DNA of 64,000 nt from Novosphingobium guangzhouense (lineage in GTDB: Bacteria; Pseudomonadota; Alphaproteobacteria; Sphingomonadales; Sphingomonadaceae), in assembly GCF_002896965.1 (NCBI RefSeq), contig NZ_LYMM01000051.1:62001-126000 (forward strand), read 5' to 3'. The stretch's first letter is position 1; each line of letters begins with the position of its first letter. Position numbers and translations under genes: made by a program. Of the stretch, positions 52,255 to 60,027 are shown piece by piece. Under the pieces are notes generated by a model, which searched no databases, was not told the origin of the DNA, and saw only the letters and a program-made list of their open reading frames with translations.

Positions 52255-53181
52255 TTATACTGTAGCGGTCAGGGCACGATCATTGCGGTGGGCGTGCCGC
52301 AACTGCGTGGCGAACCGGCGCACCGACGCGCTCTTGTAGCTGCCGTGAACGCTGAGCAGACCTACGGCCGGCGCCTCGACGCGGGTATCAGGCACGCGGC
52401 ACAGCGTCCCCGCCTCAAGTTCCGCCGCAACAAGATCGTCAGGCAGCATGCCCAGCAATCCACCGTCGAGCACCAGCGATCGGATCAGGTTCATCGAACT
52501 GGAACGGACCGCCGCCTTGGCGGGCGTCATCCCCAGACGCTGCAGCATATCGAGCAGGCCCTTGGCCTCGTCCTGATCGGGGGCAAGATTGGGGACTGCA
52601 ACTTGCGCCCAGTCATGCGGGGCGAGCGGCTGGCCGGACGCAATCTCGGCGAAGATCGGGTGATCGGGCCGCGCGAAGACAGAGTAGAACTGGCGGACCA
52701 GCGGATCGAAGTCGAACTCTTCGTCACCCGGATCAACGCTGGCGTTGGCGCAGAAGGCCAGGTCGATCTCTCCCTGCCGCAGTCGCTCATGCAGTTCGGA
52801 ACTGTATCCCTCGACGATGCGCAGGGCAACGTCGGGGTCGGTTTCGCGGAATTGCGCCACAGTGCGGGAGAACTGGGCATTCACCATCACAGGATGAATG
52901 CCCAGTTCGATGATCTGGGCGCGGCTGCTGCGCTCTACTTCGGCGAGCAGACGGTTCTGTTCGCTGACGATCAGGCGGGCACGCACGATCAGGCGTTCGC
53001 AGGCATCGGTCGGCTTGATGCCGCGCGGGCCGCGAATGAACAGCGAAAGGTTCAGGCTTTCCTCGAGCTGGCGGATGCTCCAGGTCAGTGCCGGCTGCGA
53101 CATTCCGAACATTTTCGCGGCCTTGCGAAAGCTGCCGGACTCGTAGACCGCGATCATCCGCTCGAGTTTGGCGATGTTCAT
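52255..53181 (-). CDS. LysR-family transcriptional regulator
   Basis: The N-terminal winged HTH of this 308-residue regulator (KLERMIAVYESGSFRKAAKMFGMSQPALTWSIRQLEESLNLSLFIR) is followed by the co-inducer-binding domain starting VRARLIVSEQNRLLAEV. AAGGAGG stands 6 bases before the ATG. It is upstream of operon C on the same strand and divergent from the flavin monooxygenase gene, with a dyad (53243-53258) in the shared region. It likely controls one or both neighbours in response to a pathway metabolite. Confidence 0.93.
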   Translation of the reverse strand: MNIAKLERMIAVYESGSFRKAAKMFGMSQPALTWSIRQLEESLNLSLFIRGPRGIKPTDACERLIVRARLIVSEQNRLLAEVERSSRAQIIELGIHPVMVNAQFSRTVAQFRETDPDVALRIVEGYSSELHERLRQGEIDLAFCANASVDPGDEEFDFDPLVRQFYSVFARPDHPIFAEIASGQPLAPHDWAQVAVPNLAPDQDEAKGLLDMLQRLGMTPAKAAVRSSSMNLIRSLVLDGGLLGMLPDDLVAAELEAGTLCRVPDTRVEAPAVGLLSVHGSYKSASVRRFATQLRHAHRNDRALTATV

Positions 53182-53242
53182 TGCTGCCTCCTTCGTGGCG
53201 TGTGGGCCCGACGATCGATCAAGCCTATAAAGAAGAGTAATA

Positions 53243-53258
53243 GATAATTTGGATTATC
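53243..53258. promoter_or_regulatory. Dyad in LysR/monooxygenase intergenic region, candidate operator
   Basis: A perfect inverted repeat GATAAT-TTGG-ATTATC sits in an AT-rich part of the 190-base divergent region. LysR regulators bind AT-rich dyads with a T-N11-A type layout; this site is close in length but slightly different. It may overlap the promoter of the monooxygenase gene. Confidence 0.5.
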
Positions 53259-53371
53259 CGCCCTGCGAAGGGATGGCACGGCATGGGTTCACCCAACCTG
53301 CGGCCGCGCCCAGTGTGATCGGTGCCGAAACGGGGCGCCGGTGCCGCGCGCCGCCCTTACGGAGCCGTCCC

Positions 53372-54532
53372 ATGTCGCTAGAAATCCTCGGAGTCCTGCT
53401 CCACCGCAATGCATCGGAGATCAGCCGAGGGGGCGGCCCCGCGTTCGACGTCGAGATGATCGGCAAGATGGCGCGGGCTTTCGACGAGAACGACTTCGAC
53501 CGCGTCCTGATCCTGCAGAACTCCTATGCGCCGGACCCTTTCGCGATCGCCAACTATGCTGCGGCAGTGACGCAAAACCTGGCTTTCATGGTCGCGCACC
53601 GCCCCGGATTCATCGCGCCCACCATGGCGGCGCGCATGTTTGCCACGCTTGACAACCTGAGCGGCGGCCGCGCCGGGGTTCACGTCATAACGGGCGCCAA
53701 CGACACCGAACTGCAGTGCGACGGAGACTTCCACACCAAGGAAGAACGTTACCATCGCAGTGCCGAATACGTGGAAATCATGCGAAAGGTGTGGTCAAGC
53801 AGCACCCCGGTGGACCACAACGGCACCTACTACCGGTTCAACAGCGCCTTGTCCGAACTCAAGCCGGTAAACGGTGCGATCCCGGTCTACTGGGGCGGCT
53901 CTTCACCGCTCGCGCTGGAAAAGGGCGCCGAAGTCGCCGACGTCTACGCCATTGGGGGGCTCAAGCCGGTGGACCAGATGGCTGGCGCCGTCGCCCAGAT
54001 CCGCGATGCCTGGGCGCGCACCGGTCGTCCCGTTCGCATCCAGACTTCGGCGCGCGTGATCATCGGCGACACTGAGGAAGCCGCGTGGAAGGCCGCCGCC
54101 GACGTGATCGAGGCATTGCGCGAGACTGCGCTTGAACAGCAGCGCAAGATTGCCGGCAGCGATGAGGCTCTGAGCACCGGCATGCGGCTGGACCCAAGGC
54201 TGGCTACCACCAAGGGCGGTTCGGGGCGTGATGAACTGGAAGCGATCGCGGGCGGCAAGGAACTGCTGGACAAGCGGCTGTGGACCGGGATCACCAAGGC
54301 TTCGATCAGCTTCTCCACGCCGATGCTGCCGCCCGCGCTGGTGGGTACGGCGGAGCAGGTCGCCGATGCGATGATGGACTATTACGCCATGGGCATCACC
54401 GGGTTCCTGATCCGCGGCTTCGACCTTTACGACGACATCGCCCTGCACGGCCGAGAGTTGATCCCCACGCTGCGCCGCCTTGCCGCCGAGCACGACGCCC
54501 GCGTCGGCCAGGCCCGGACCCAGCTGGCGTGA
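53372..54532 (+). CDS. LLM-class flavin-dependent monooxygenase (SsuD/luciferase-like)
   Basis: This 386-residue bacterial luciferase-like protein has SLEILGVLLHRNASE at the start, MVAHRPGFIAPTMAARMFATLDNLSGGRAGVHVITG, which is typical of FMNH2-dependent SsuD/nitrilotriacetate monooxygenase enzymes, and IPVYWGGSSPLALEKGAEVADVYAIGG. It needs reduced flavin from a separate reductase, not seen nearby. Typical substrates are sulfonates, amines or ring compounds. GGAG lies about 8 bases before the ATG at 53372; the open frame upstream is not coding-like. It is divergent from the LysR gene. Confidence 0.92.
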   Translation: MSLEILGVLLHRNASEISRGGGPAFDVEMIGKMARAFDENDFDRVLILQNSYAPDPFAIANYAAAVTQNLAFMVAHRPGFIAPTMAARMFATLDNLSGGRAGVHVITGANDTELQCDGDFHTKEERYHRSAEYVEIMRKVWSSSTPVDHNGTYYRFNSALSELKPVNGAIPVYWGGSSPLALEKGAEVADVYAIGGLKPVDQMAGAVAQIRDAWARTGRPVRIQTSARVIIGDTEEAAWKAAADVIEALRETALEQQRKIAGSDEALSTGMRLDPRLATTKGGSGRDELEAIAGGKELLDKRLWTGITKASISFSTPMLPPALVGTAEQVADAMMDYYAMGITGFLIRGFDLYDDIALHGRELIPTLRRLAAEHDARVGQARTQLA

Positions 54533-54540
54533 GGACCATC

Positions 54541-55128
54541 ATGAAGCGCTTCATCCCCATTTTCGCCGCAGCGTTTCTGTCCGGAGCCTGTTCCGCTGCC
54601 GATCGCCCGGCCTCCACGCCGCCACCGGTTTCGCCGCTATCGCCCGGAGCCGACGCTTTTCGCGTGCTCCACATGTACGGCGGCGACGATGGCGAATCCT
54701 ACCTTGAGATCAAGGAACTGCCGCGCACCGGCGGCGTCCCCGGAAAAAGCGTGCAGACGCGGCTTTACGCCACCGATGTGGAAATCGGCGACGCGCTTCC
54801 TGGCGACTTCATCGACTTTCATGGCGTATCGACGCCGCGCTTCCTGATTGTCCTGTCAGGGCAGCTGGAAGTCGGCTTCGGAGATGGATCCAAGCACGTG
54901 CTGTCCAAGGGCGATATCGTGCTGGCCGACGATGTAACCGGGCGCGGCCACACATCGCGCACCATCGGCACGGAACCGGTGCGCATCCTCACCGTGCGGC
55001 TGCCCAAGGACAACAGCTTCCAGCCCAAACTCAGTTCGTGCCCTGACGGCATGCCCGTGGAGCAGTGCGTCAGTGCCCGGCTCTACGGCAAGCAGGAAGC
55101 CGGCAAGGCTCCGTCCGACAAGAAGTAA
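54541..55128 (+). CDS. Exported cupin-domain protein, TGxGH subgroup, possible lipoprotein
   Basis: This 195-residue protein starts MKRFIPIFAAAFLSGACSAAD, an export signal with a Cys after LSGA that resembles, but does not perfectly fit, a lipobox. The cupin core has STPRFLIVLSGQLEVGFGDG and KGDIVLADDVTGRGHTS; the GD then DDVTGRGH motif is shared with the cupins at 33433 and 49580. It follows the monooxygenase gene by 8 bases and precedes the DUF1330 gene by 25 bases. The role is unknown. Confidence 0.83.
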   Translation: MKRFIPIFAAAFLSGACSAADRPASTPPPVSPLSPGADAFRVLHMYGGDDGESYLEIKELPRTGGVPGKSVQTRLYATDVEIGDALPGDFIDFHGVSTPRFLIVLSGQLEVGFGDGSKHVLSKGDIVLADDVTGRGHTSRTIGTEPVRILTVRLPKDNSFQPKLSSCPDGMPVEQCVSARLYGKQEAGKAPSDKK

Positions 55129-55153
55129 CCCACACCCAACCTAAGGAATCGAC

Positions 55154-55444
55154 GTGGCAGCATACATCGTAGCAACCGTGGTCATCACTGACGCCGAAAA
55201 GTTCGGCGCCTATGTGAAGGCCATCGCCGGCCTCAGCGAAAAACACGGCGGCGAATACCTCGTGCGCGGCAAGGTGAGCGAAGTGCTCGAAGGCGACGTC
55301 AATCCCGACGAGCGCGTCGTCGTTTCGCGCTTTGAGACCGAAGAAGCCGCCCTCGCCTATGCAAAGAGCCCGGAATACAAGGCTGGCGCAGCGCTGCGCG
55401 AAGGTGCCGGCACCGTCCAGACGCGCCTGATCATCGCGCCCTGA
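55154..55444 (+). CDS. DUF1330 protein
   Basis: This 96-residue ferredoxin-like-fold protein beginning AAYIVATVVITDAEKFGAYVKA and with RVVVSRFETEEAALAYAKSPEYKAGAALR matches DUF1330. The start is GTG, with AAGGAA 6 bases upstream. It is followed by a hairpin that probably ends the monooxygenase-cupin-DUF1330 transcript. Members are often found with oxidative catabolism genes, but no reaction is established. Confidence 0.88.
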   Translation: MAAYIVATVVITDAEKFGAYVKAIAGLSEKHGGEYLVRGKVSEVLEGDVNPDERVVVSRFETEEAALAYAKSPEYKAGAALREGAGTVQTRLIIAP

Positions 55445-55470
55445 GGCAGCGATATCGTCTGACGAAATGA

Positions 55471-55504
55471 CGAAGGCCGTCCGCATCGCGGGCGGCCTTC
55501 GCAT
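55471..55504 (+). terminator. Hairpin terminator after DUF1330 gene
   Basis: A 14-bp stem with one G-T wobble pairs 55471-55484 with 55488-55501 around an ATC loop, then a short ATTT follows. It lies 26 bases after the DUF1330 stop and before the cytochrome c gene. Confidence 0.72.
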
Positions 55505-55609
55505 TTGGTTCATCGGCAGGCGGATAGAGTCCCGGCGAACCACCTGACCGACATGGTGATCAGCTATATGGATCATGCGCGGGTAGTGATTTTACGAGGT
55601 ACACGAGAG

Positions 55610-56026
55610 ATGAAAGCGCTTCGCGGTCTGGCCGCAACTCTTCCGCCGGCAGGTATGACGCTTACGGGTCTGACCATGGGCCTGTTCCTTGCCGTGGCCC
55701 CCGCCTCGGCCCAGACGGCCAATGCGCAGGCGGGCAAGCGCCTGTTCATGCGCTGCCAGGCCTGCCACTCGACGGCGGCGGGTCAGCCCAACAAGGTCGG
55801 CCCCAACCTCAACGGCTTCTTCGGCAAAAAGGCCGCCAGCCGCCCCGGCTTCCGCTTTTCGCCGGCTCTGACCAAGAGCGCCGTCAAATGGGATGACAAA
55901 TCGCTCAACGCCTGGCTTGAACGACCCAGCAAGCTGGTTCCGGGCACCACCATGGCCTTCCCCGGCATCGCCAAGCCGGAAGACCGCGCGACACTGATCG
56001 CCTGGCTCAAGACCGCGACGAAGTGA
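55610..56026 (+). CDS. Class I c-type cytochrome (cytochrome c2-like)
   Basis: A signal peptide in this 138-residue protein (MTLTGLTMGLFLAVAPASAQ) is preceded by a basic start. The heme site is CQACH, the fold has KVGPNLNGFFGKKA, and the axial Met is in TTMAFPG, as in soluble periplasmic cytochromes c2. It should shuttle electrons in the periplasm. The ATG at 55610 follows GAGG; the open frame further upstream crosses the terminator. It overlaps the MFS gene by 4 bases (GTGA), an unexpected pairing. It may accept electrons from an exported oxidase such as the amine oxidase nearby. Confidence 0.92.
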   Translation: MKALRGLAATLPPAGMTLTGLTMGLFLAVAPASAQTANAQAGKRLFMRCQACHSTAAGQPNKVGPNLNGFFGKKAASRPGFRFSPALTKSAVKWDDKSLNAWLERPSKLVPGTTMAFPGIAKPEDRATLIAWLKTATK

Positions 56027-57276
56027 GCAATACGGTGGGGAGCGCGGGCGAACCCCGCCGCGGAGAATTCGCCCGAGGCTGGAAGATCGTGCTGGCCGCG
56101 ACGCTGGGCGTCGGCCTTGGCCTGTCCCCGATGCCGGTCTATACGCTAGGTATGCTGGCCCCGGCGCTGGCCGCCGATTTCGGCTGGTCGATCGCGCAAG
56201 TGATGGGCGTCATGTCGATTACGACGCTGACCGTCGTTCTCTCCGCGCCGCTCACCGGCCTGCTCACCAACCGTTTCGGCGCCCGCAACGTTGCCCTGTG
56301 CTCGGTCGTGCTGTTCGGCCTTGGCGTGTTGTCGCTGGCGTTTTCCGGCGGCTCCATCCTGGGCTTCTACCTGACCTGGGGCTTCATCGCGCTGGGAGGT
56401 GCGGGCACCCTGCCGATCACCTGGACGCGCCTCGTCAACGAACATTTTCATCGCAACAAGGGACTGGCGCTGGGTCTGGCGATGATGGGATCGGGGCTGT
56501 TCGGCATTTTCGCCAAGCCTTACGTGCGCTGGCTGATAGAGCAGTGGGGCTGGCGCGGCGCATTCATCGGGCTTGGCCTGCTGCCGCTGGTTCTGGCGCT
56601 TCCGGCCGCCTTCGTCTGGTTCCGCACACCCGAATCGCCTGCGAACGAAGCTAGCGCGCCCGCCGTCCCGATGGGCGGCATGACCACGGCACAGGCCGTG
56701 CGCGACTGGCGCTTCTGGCTGCTGGCGCTGGCGCTGGTGCCGATCTCTTTCGCGCTGGGCGGCGCAGTGCCCAACATGGAGGGCATCCTGCACGCCGGGA
56801 AGCTGGATAGCGGCACGATCGCCTCGCTGACGCCGCTGATCGGCCTGTCCGCAATCATCGGCCGCCTCGTCGGCGGCTGGCTGCTCGACCGGTTCTGGGC
56901 GCCCGCGATCGGCACTATCCTGCTCGCGCTGCCCGGCCTGTCCTACTGGAGCCTGATCGGCGCCACGATCGACCCGCAGGCGGCCGGTATCTCGATCTTC
57001 CTGATCGGCTTCGCGCTGGGCATCGAGTACGATTTCATCGCCTTCATCGTCGCCCGCTATTTCGGGATGAAGCACTACGGCACGATCTATGGCTGGCTCT
57101 ATATTCCCTTCGCCATCGGCGCCGGGTTCGCCGCGCCGGTGTTCGGGCATGACTTCGACGTCAACGGCAGCTACGTCCTGTCACTGAGTTGTTCGGCCGT
57201 TGCGCTGCTGGTCTGCGCAGGGTCGCTGCTGCTGCTTGGCCCCTACCGCACGTTCGAGGCGTCAGAACGCGCCTGA
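56023..57276 (+). CDS. MFS transporter (oxalate/formate or monocarboxylate-like)
   Basis: This 417-residue protein has about twelve membrane segments. MPVYTLGMLAPALAADFGWSIAQVMG, GLLTNRFGARNVAL and the central IVARYFGMKHYGTIYGW resemble the oxalate/formate antiporter and related MFS_1 proteins, distinct from the three GPH symporters. The GTG start overlaps the cytochrome stop. Its 3' end overlaps the convergent LytTR gene by 15 bases. The substrate is unknown. Confidence 0.9.
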   Translation: MSNTVGSAGEPRRGEFARGWKIVLAATLGVGLGLSPMPVYTLGMLAPALAADFGWSIAQVMGVMSITTLTVVLSAPLTGLLTNRFGARNVALCSVVLFGLGVLSLAFSGGSILGFYLTWGFIALGGAGTLPITWTRLVNEHFHRNKGLALGLAMMGSGLFGIFAKPYVRWLIEQWGWRGAFIGLGLLPLVLALPAAFVWFRTPESPANEASAPAVPMGGMTTAQAVRDWRFWLLALALVPISFALGGAVPNMEGILHAGKLDSGTIASLTPLIGLSAIIGRLVGGWLLDRFWAPAIGTILLALPGLSYWSLIGATIDPQAAGISIFLIGFALGIEYDFIAFIVARYFGMKHYGTIYGWLYIPFAIGAGFAAPVFGHDFDVNGSYVLSLSCSAVALLVCAGSLLLLGPYRTFEASERA

Positions 57277-58179
57277 CGCAAGTCCTGACGACATTGCCCT
57301 CGACGAAGGTGCGGCCTGCAGGAACCCTGCCTGCTGCACCGTCTGCCGGAAAGACCGGCTGACCGGCACTTCCAGCCCGCCCTGCAGCACCAGCCGGGGC
57401 GCTGCCGCGCTCCCCGCCACCCGGACCACCGCGCCCGATGCCACCCAGAAGCTGCGGTGGACCTGCAGGCCGCGCCCGCCCAGCTCGCTCACCGCCTGCG
57501 ACAGCCGGTAGAGGATCAACGCATTGCCCGCACTGGTGTAGACGCGCAGGTAATGCTGTTCGGCCGCCAGTGCGAGCACGTCGCCGCGCAGGCTCACCGG
57601 CACCCTGGTCATGAACGGCAGCACGCTTTCCACGCTAACCGACGTGGACGGCGCTTCCGGCAAACGCGGCCGATAGCCGAAACAGGGCATCTTCCAGAGG
57701 TGGAAAAGCATCAGGTTGATCAGCGGCCATTCGATGTAGCCATAGATGTGCGTCTTGAAGAACAGCGCCGCGTCCAGCCGGATCTGCGGCATCGGGCGCG
57801 TCATCGGCAGGTCGGGGAACATCGCCAGATAGGCGTGGACCCATAGCTTGAGCGCCCCGTCCGAGGGAAGCGAGGCCACGACGACTCCGATCACCAGCGT
57901 CGCCCACAAGGGCATTCCCCAGCCGCGCAGCGGCCGCGCAAGCGCACGGGTGACGATGTCATTGGCCCACCAGCCGCAAAGCGACAGGCCGATCCAGAAG
58001 GCGATCGCGTGTTCCTTGGGCCAGGCAACCGTGCGCCCCGCTTGCGGCCATCCGGCCACGAAGCCCAGGAACACCGGTACGCCGATGAAATGGACGCAAA
58101 GCTGCCACGGAGTGAGCCCGAACAGCAGCGGCTCGTCCGAAAGCCAGAACCCCCTCGTGAACATGCGGTGACCTGCCAT
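57262..58179 (-). CDS. LytTR-domain transcriptional regulator with membrane domain
   Basis: The N-terminal two thirds of this 305-residue protein have about four hydrophobic segments (LTPWQLCVHFIGVPVFLGFVAG, AIAFWIGLSLCG, PLWATLVIGVVVASL). The C-terminal third is a LytTR DNA-binding domain (VSLRGDVLALAAEQHYLRVYT and LQVHRSFWVASGAV). Membrane-bound LytTR proteins sense an envelope signal. The ATG at 58179 fits GGGGA 7 bases upstream; longer starts at 58221 and 58308 are possible. It is divergent from the amine oxidase gene with a 242-base gap and may regulate it. Confidence 0.87.
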   Translation of the reverse strand: MAGHRMFTRGFWLSDEPLLFGLTPWQLCVHFIGVPVFLGFVAGWPQAGRTVAWPKEHAIAFWIGLSLCGWWANDIVTRALARPLRGWGMPLWATLVIGVVVASLPSDGALKLWVHAYLAMFPDLPMTRPMPQIRLDAALFFKTHIYGYIEWPLINLMLFHLWKMPCFGYRPRLPEAPSTSVSVESVLPFMTRVPVSLRGDVLALAAEQHYLRVYTSAGNALILYRLSQAVSELGGRGLQVHRSFWVASGAVVRVAGSAAAPRLVLQGGLEVPVSRSFRQTVQQAGFLQAAPSSRAMSSGLASGAF

Positions 58180-58421
58180 GCCGAATCCCCGTATCGCTGC
58201 CCCGAACCGTTGCCTCTTCATTGAAACGGGCCGATCCTGCGGGTTTGCGGGCCCCGACTCCGTTCGTGCAACACGAATGACGTTCGTGAAGGCCCGTCCG
58301 CGCATCAATGGCGTTCAGGAATTTTGATCGCCTGCCGGGAACGCTTGATTGCACCGGCCCCGCAGCACCCGTCACCCTGCGTCCAGAACACCATCCATGA
58401 CACTGGCCAGGGAGGCCCACC

Positions 58422-59879
58422 TTGAATCGCGAACTTTCCCGTCGGACCCTGCTTGCCACCGGCATGCTGGCTGCCGCCGCCGCCTACCTGCCCCGCATGG
58501 CCTTCGCCGCCGAGAAGACCGACGTGGTGGTCATCGGCGCCGGTCTGGCCGGGCTCAATGCCGCGTTGCTACTCGCCGAGAATGGCTGCCGTGTTACGGT
58601 ACTGGAAGCCGGCAGGCGCATCGGCGGCCGCGTCTTCACCTCGACCGAGATCGAAGGCAGCCCTGAACACGGCGCATCGCAGATCGGTCGCTCCTACGCC
58701 CGCGTCCTCGACCGCTGCGAAGCGCTGGGCGTGAAGCTGGCGCAGGGCTCCAACATCTACGACAATTATGCCATCTCGCTCGACGGGCAACTGATCCGCC
58801 CCGGCCAGTGGGAGAACCACCCGCTCAACAAGACCGTGGGTGCGGAACGCGGCGTCGTGCCCTTCGCGCTCGGCAGCTATTACCTTGCCAAGACCTATCC
58901 CTGGAACACGATGGACGGCTGGGCCTCGCCCGAGGCGCTGGCGAACTACGACGTATCCGAGGCAGACTACCTTCGCCGCGTGGGCGCATCGTCCGCCGCG
59001 ATCGACCTTGTGGCGCGCGGATACGGCGACGGTGACCTCGATGCCATTTCCGCGCTCACGCTGATGCAGGAAATGGGCCGTGCCAAGTTCGAAGGCAAAG
59101 GCGTGCCGACTTCGGCCAAGCAGGACCGTTTCCAGCAGGCCTCGTTCCTGTCCTACCGCATCCTTGGCGGCTCCTCGCGCCTGACAGACGCAATGGCGGA
59201 CGCGCTCAAAGGCGCGGTGCTGACCGGCAAGCAGGTTACCGCCATCGACATGACCGAGACCGGCGCGACAGTCACCTGCGGCGACGGGTCCAGCTACAAG
59301 GCGGATTACGTTATCTCCGCCCTGCCCTTCACCGCGCTGCGCAAGGTCGCGGTGACGCCCGCGCTCACCGGCGGGCAGGCGGATGCGGTCAAGCTGATGC
59401 CCTACAGCGGTCAGAACCAGGTCTGGCTGCGCGTCAAGGCGCCCTATTGGGAGCAGGACGGCATCGAAGGCTCGATGTGGACGGACGGCCCGGTCAGCAT
59501 GCTGCGCCAGTCGATCGCGCCCGATGGGTCGCGGGACAGCGCCGTCGCGATCACCAGCGGGGTCAAGGGCGACGCGCTCGATCGCATTCCGGCGAAAGAG
59601 CGGGGCGAATATGTCCTTTCCGAACTGGCGCGGATGCGGCCCTCCACCAAGGGCAAGCTGGAAGTGCTGGGCGTCTTCTCGTGGAAGCTCGACCCGCTCA
59701 TCCACGGCTGCCGCCACGGCTACCACCCCGGCCAGATGAAGGCATTCCGCCCGACGATGGCCCAGCCGCATGCCCGGATGCACTTCGCGGGTGAGCATAC
59801 GCGCCTGATGGAAGTGGGTATGGAATCGGCGATGGAGACCGGCGAGCGCGCCGCTCTGGAAATCCTCGACCGCATCTGA
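58422..59879 (+). CDS. Tat-exported flavin amine oxidase (FAD-dependent)
   Basis: This 485-residue protein has a Tat signal SRRTLLATG and hydrophobic MLAAAAAYLPRMAFA. The FAD motif VVVIGAGLAGLNAALLLAENG is followed by EAGRRIGGRVFT, and the C-terminal HFAGEHTRLMEVGMESAMETGERAA is characteristic of flavin monoamine oxidases. It should oxidise an amine in the periplasm, giving an aldehyde/imine and H2O2 or passing electrons on. The start is TTG, with GGGAGG 6 bases upstream and the Tat motif right after, which supports this rare start. The TonB receptor gene follows by 148 bases. That gap contains a small GCAA-looped hairpin at 59904-59919. Confidence 0.92.
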   Translation: MNRELSRRTLLATGMLAAAAAYLPRMAFAAEKTDVVVIGAGLAGLNAALLLAENGCRVTVLEAGRRIGGRVFTSTEIEGSPEHGASQIGRSYARVLDRCEALGVKLAQGSNIYDNYAISLDGQLIRPGQWENHPLNKTVGAERGVVPFALGSYYLAKTYPWNTMDGWASPEALANYDVSEADYLRRVGASSAAIDLVARGYGDGDLDAISALTLMQEMGRAKFEGKGVPTSAKQDRFQQASFLSYRILGGSSRLTDAMADALKGAVLTGKQVTAIDMTETGATVTCGDGSSYKADYVISALPFTALRKVAVTPALTGGQADAVKLMPYSGQNQVWLRVKAPYWEQDGIEGSMWTDGPVSMLRQSIAPDGSRDSAVAITSGVKGDALDRIPAKERGEYVLSELARMRPSTKGKLEVLGVFSWKLDPLIHGCRHGYHPGQMKAFRPTMAQPHARMHFAGEHTRLMEVGMESAMETGERAALEILDRI

Positions 59880-60027
59880 CCACACGACAGACCGAATTCC
59901 CGACCGCCCGCAAGGGCGGCGGGACGGCGCGCGCCTGCATCACCGGCAGCGCGCCAAGCGCCGGGCACCAGAACCCGGCCTCAAACGACGCAGACGGAAC
60001 AAGGTTCAGCACAAAGGGGGAAGTACC

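Noticed and set aside
59904..59919. CCGCCC-GCAA-GGGCGG hairpin after the amine oxidase gene
   Set aside because: Only 6 bp with no T-run, so not listed as a terminator; could be chance in GC-rich DNA.
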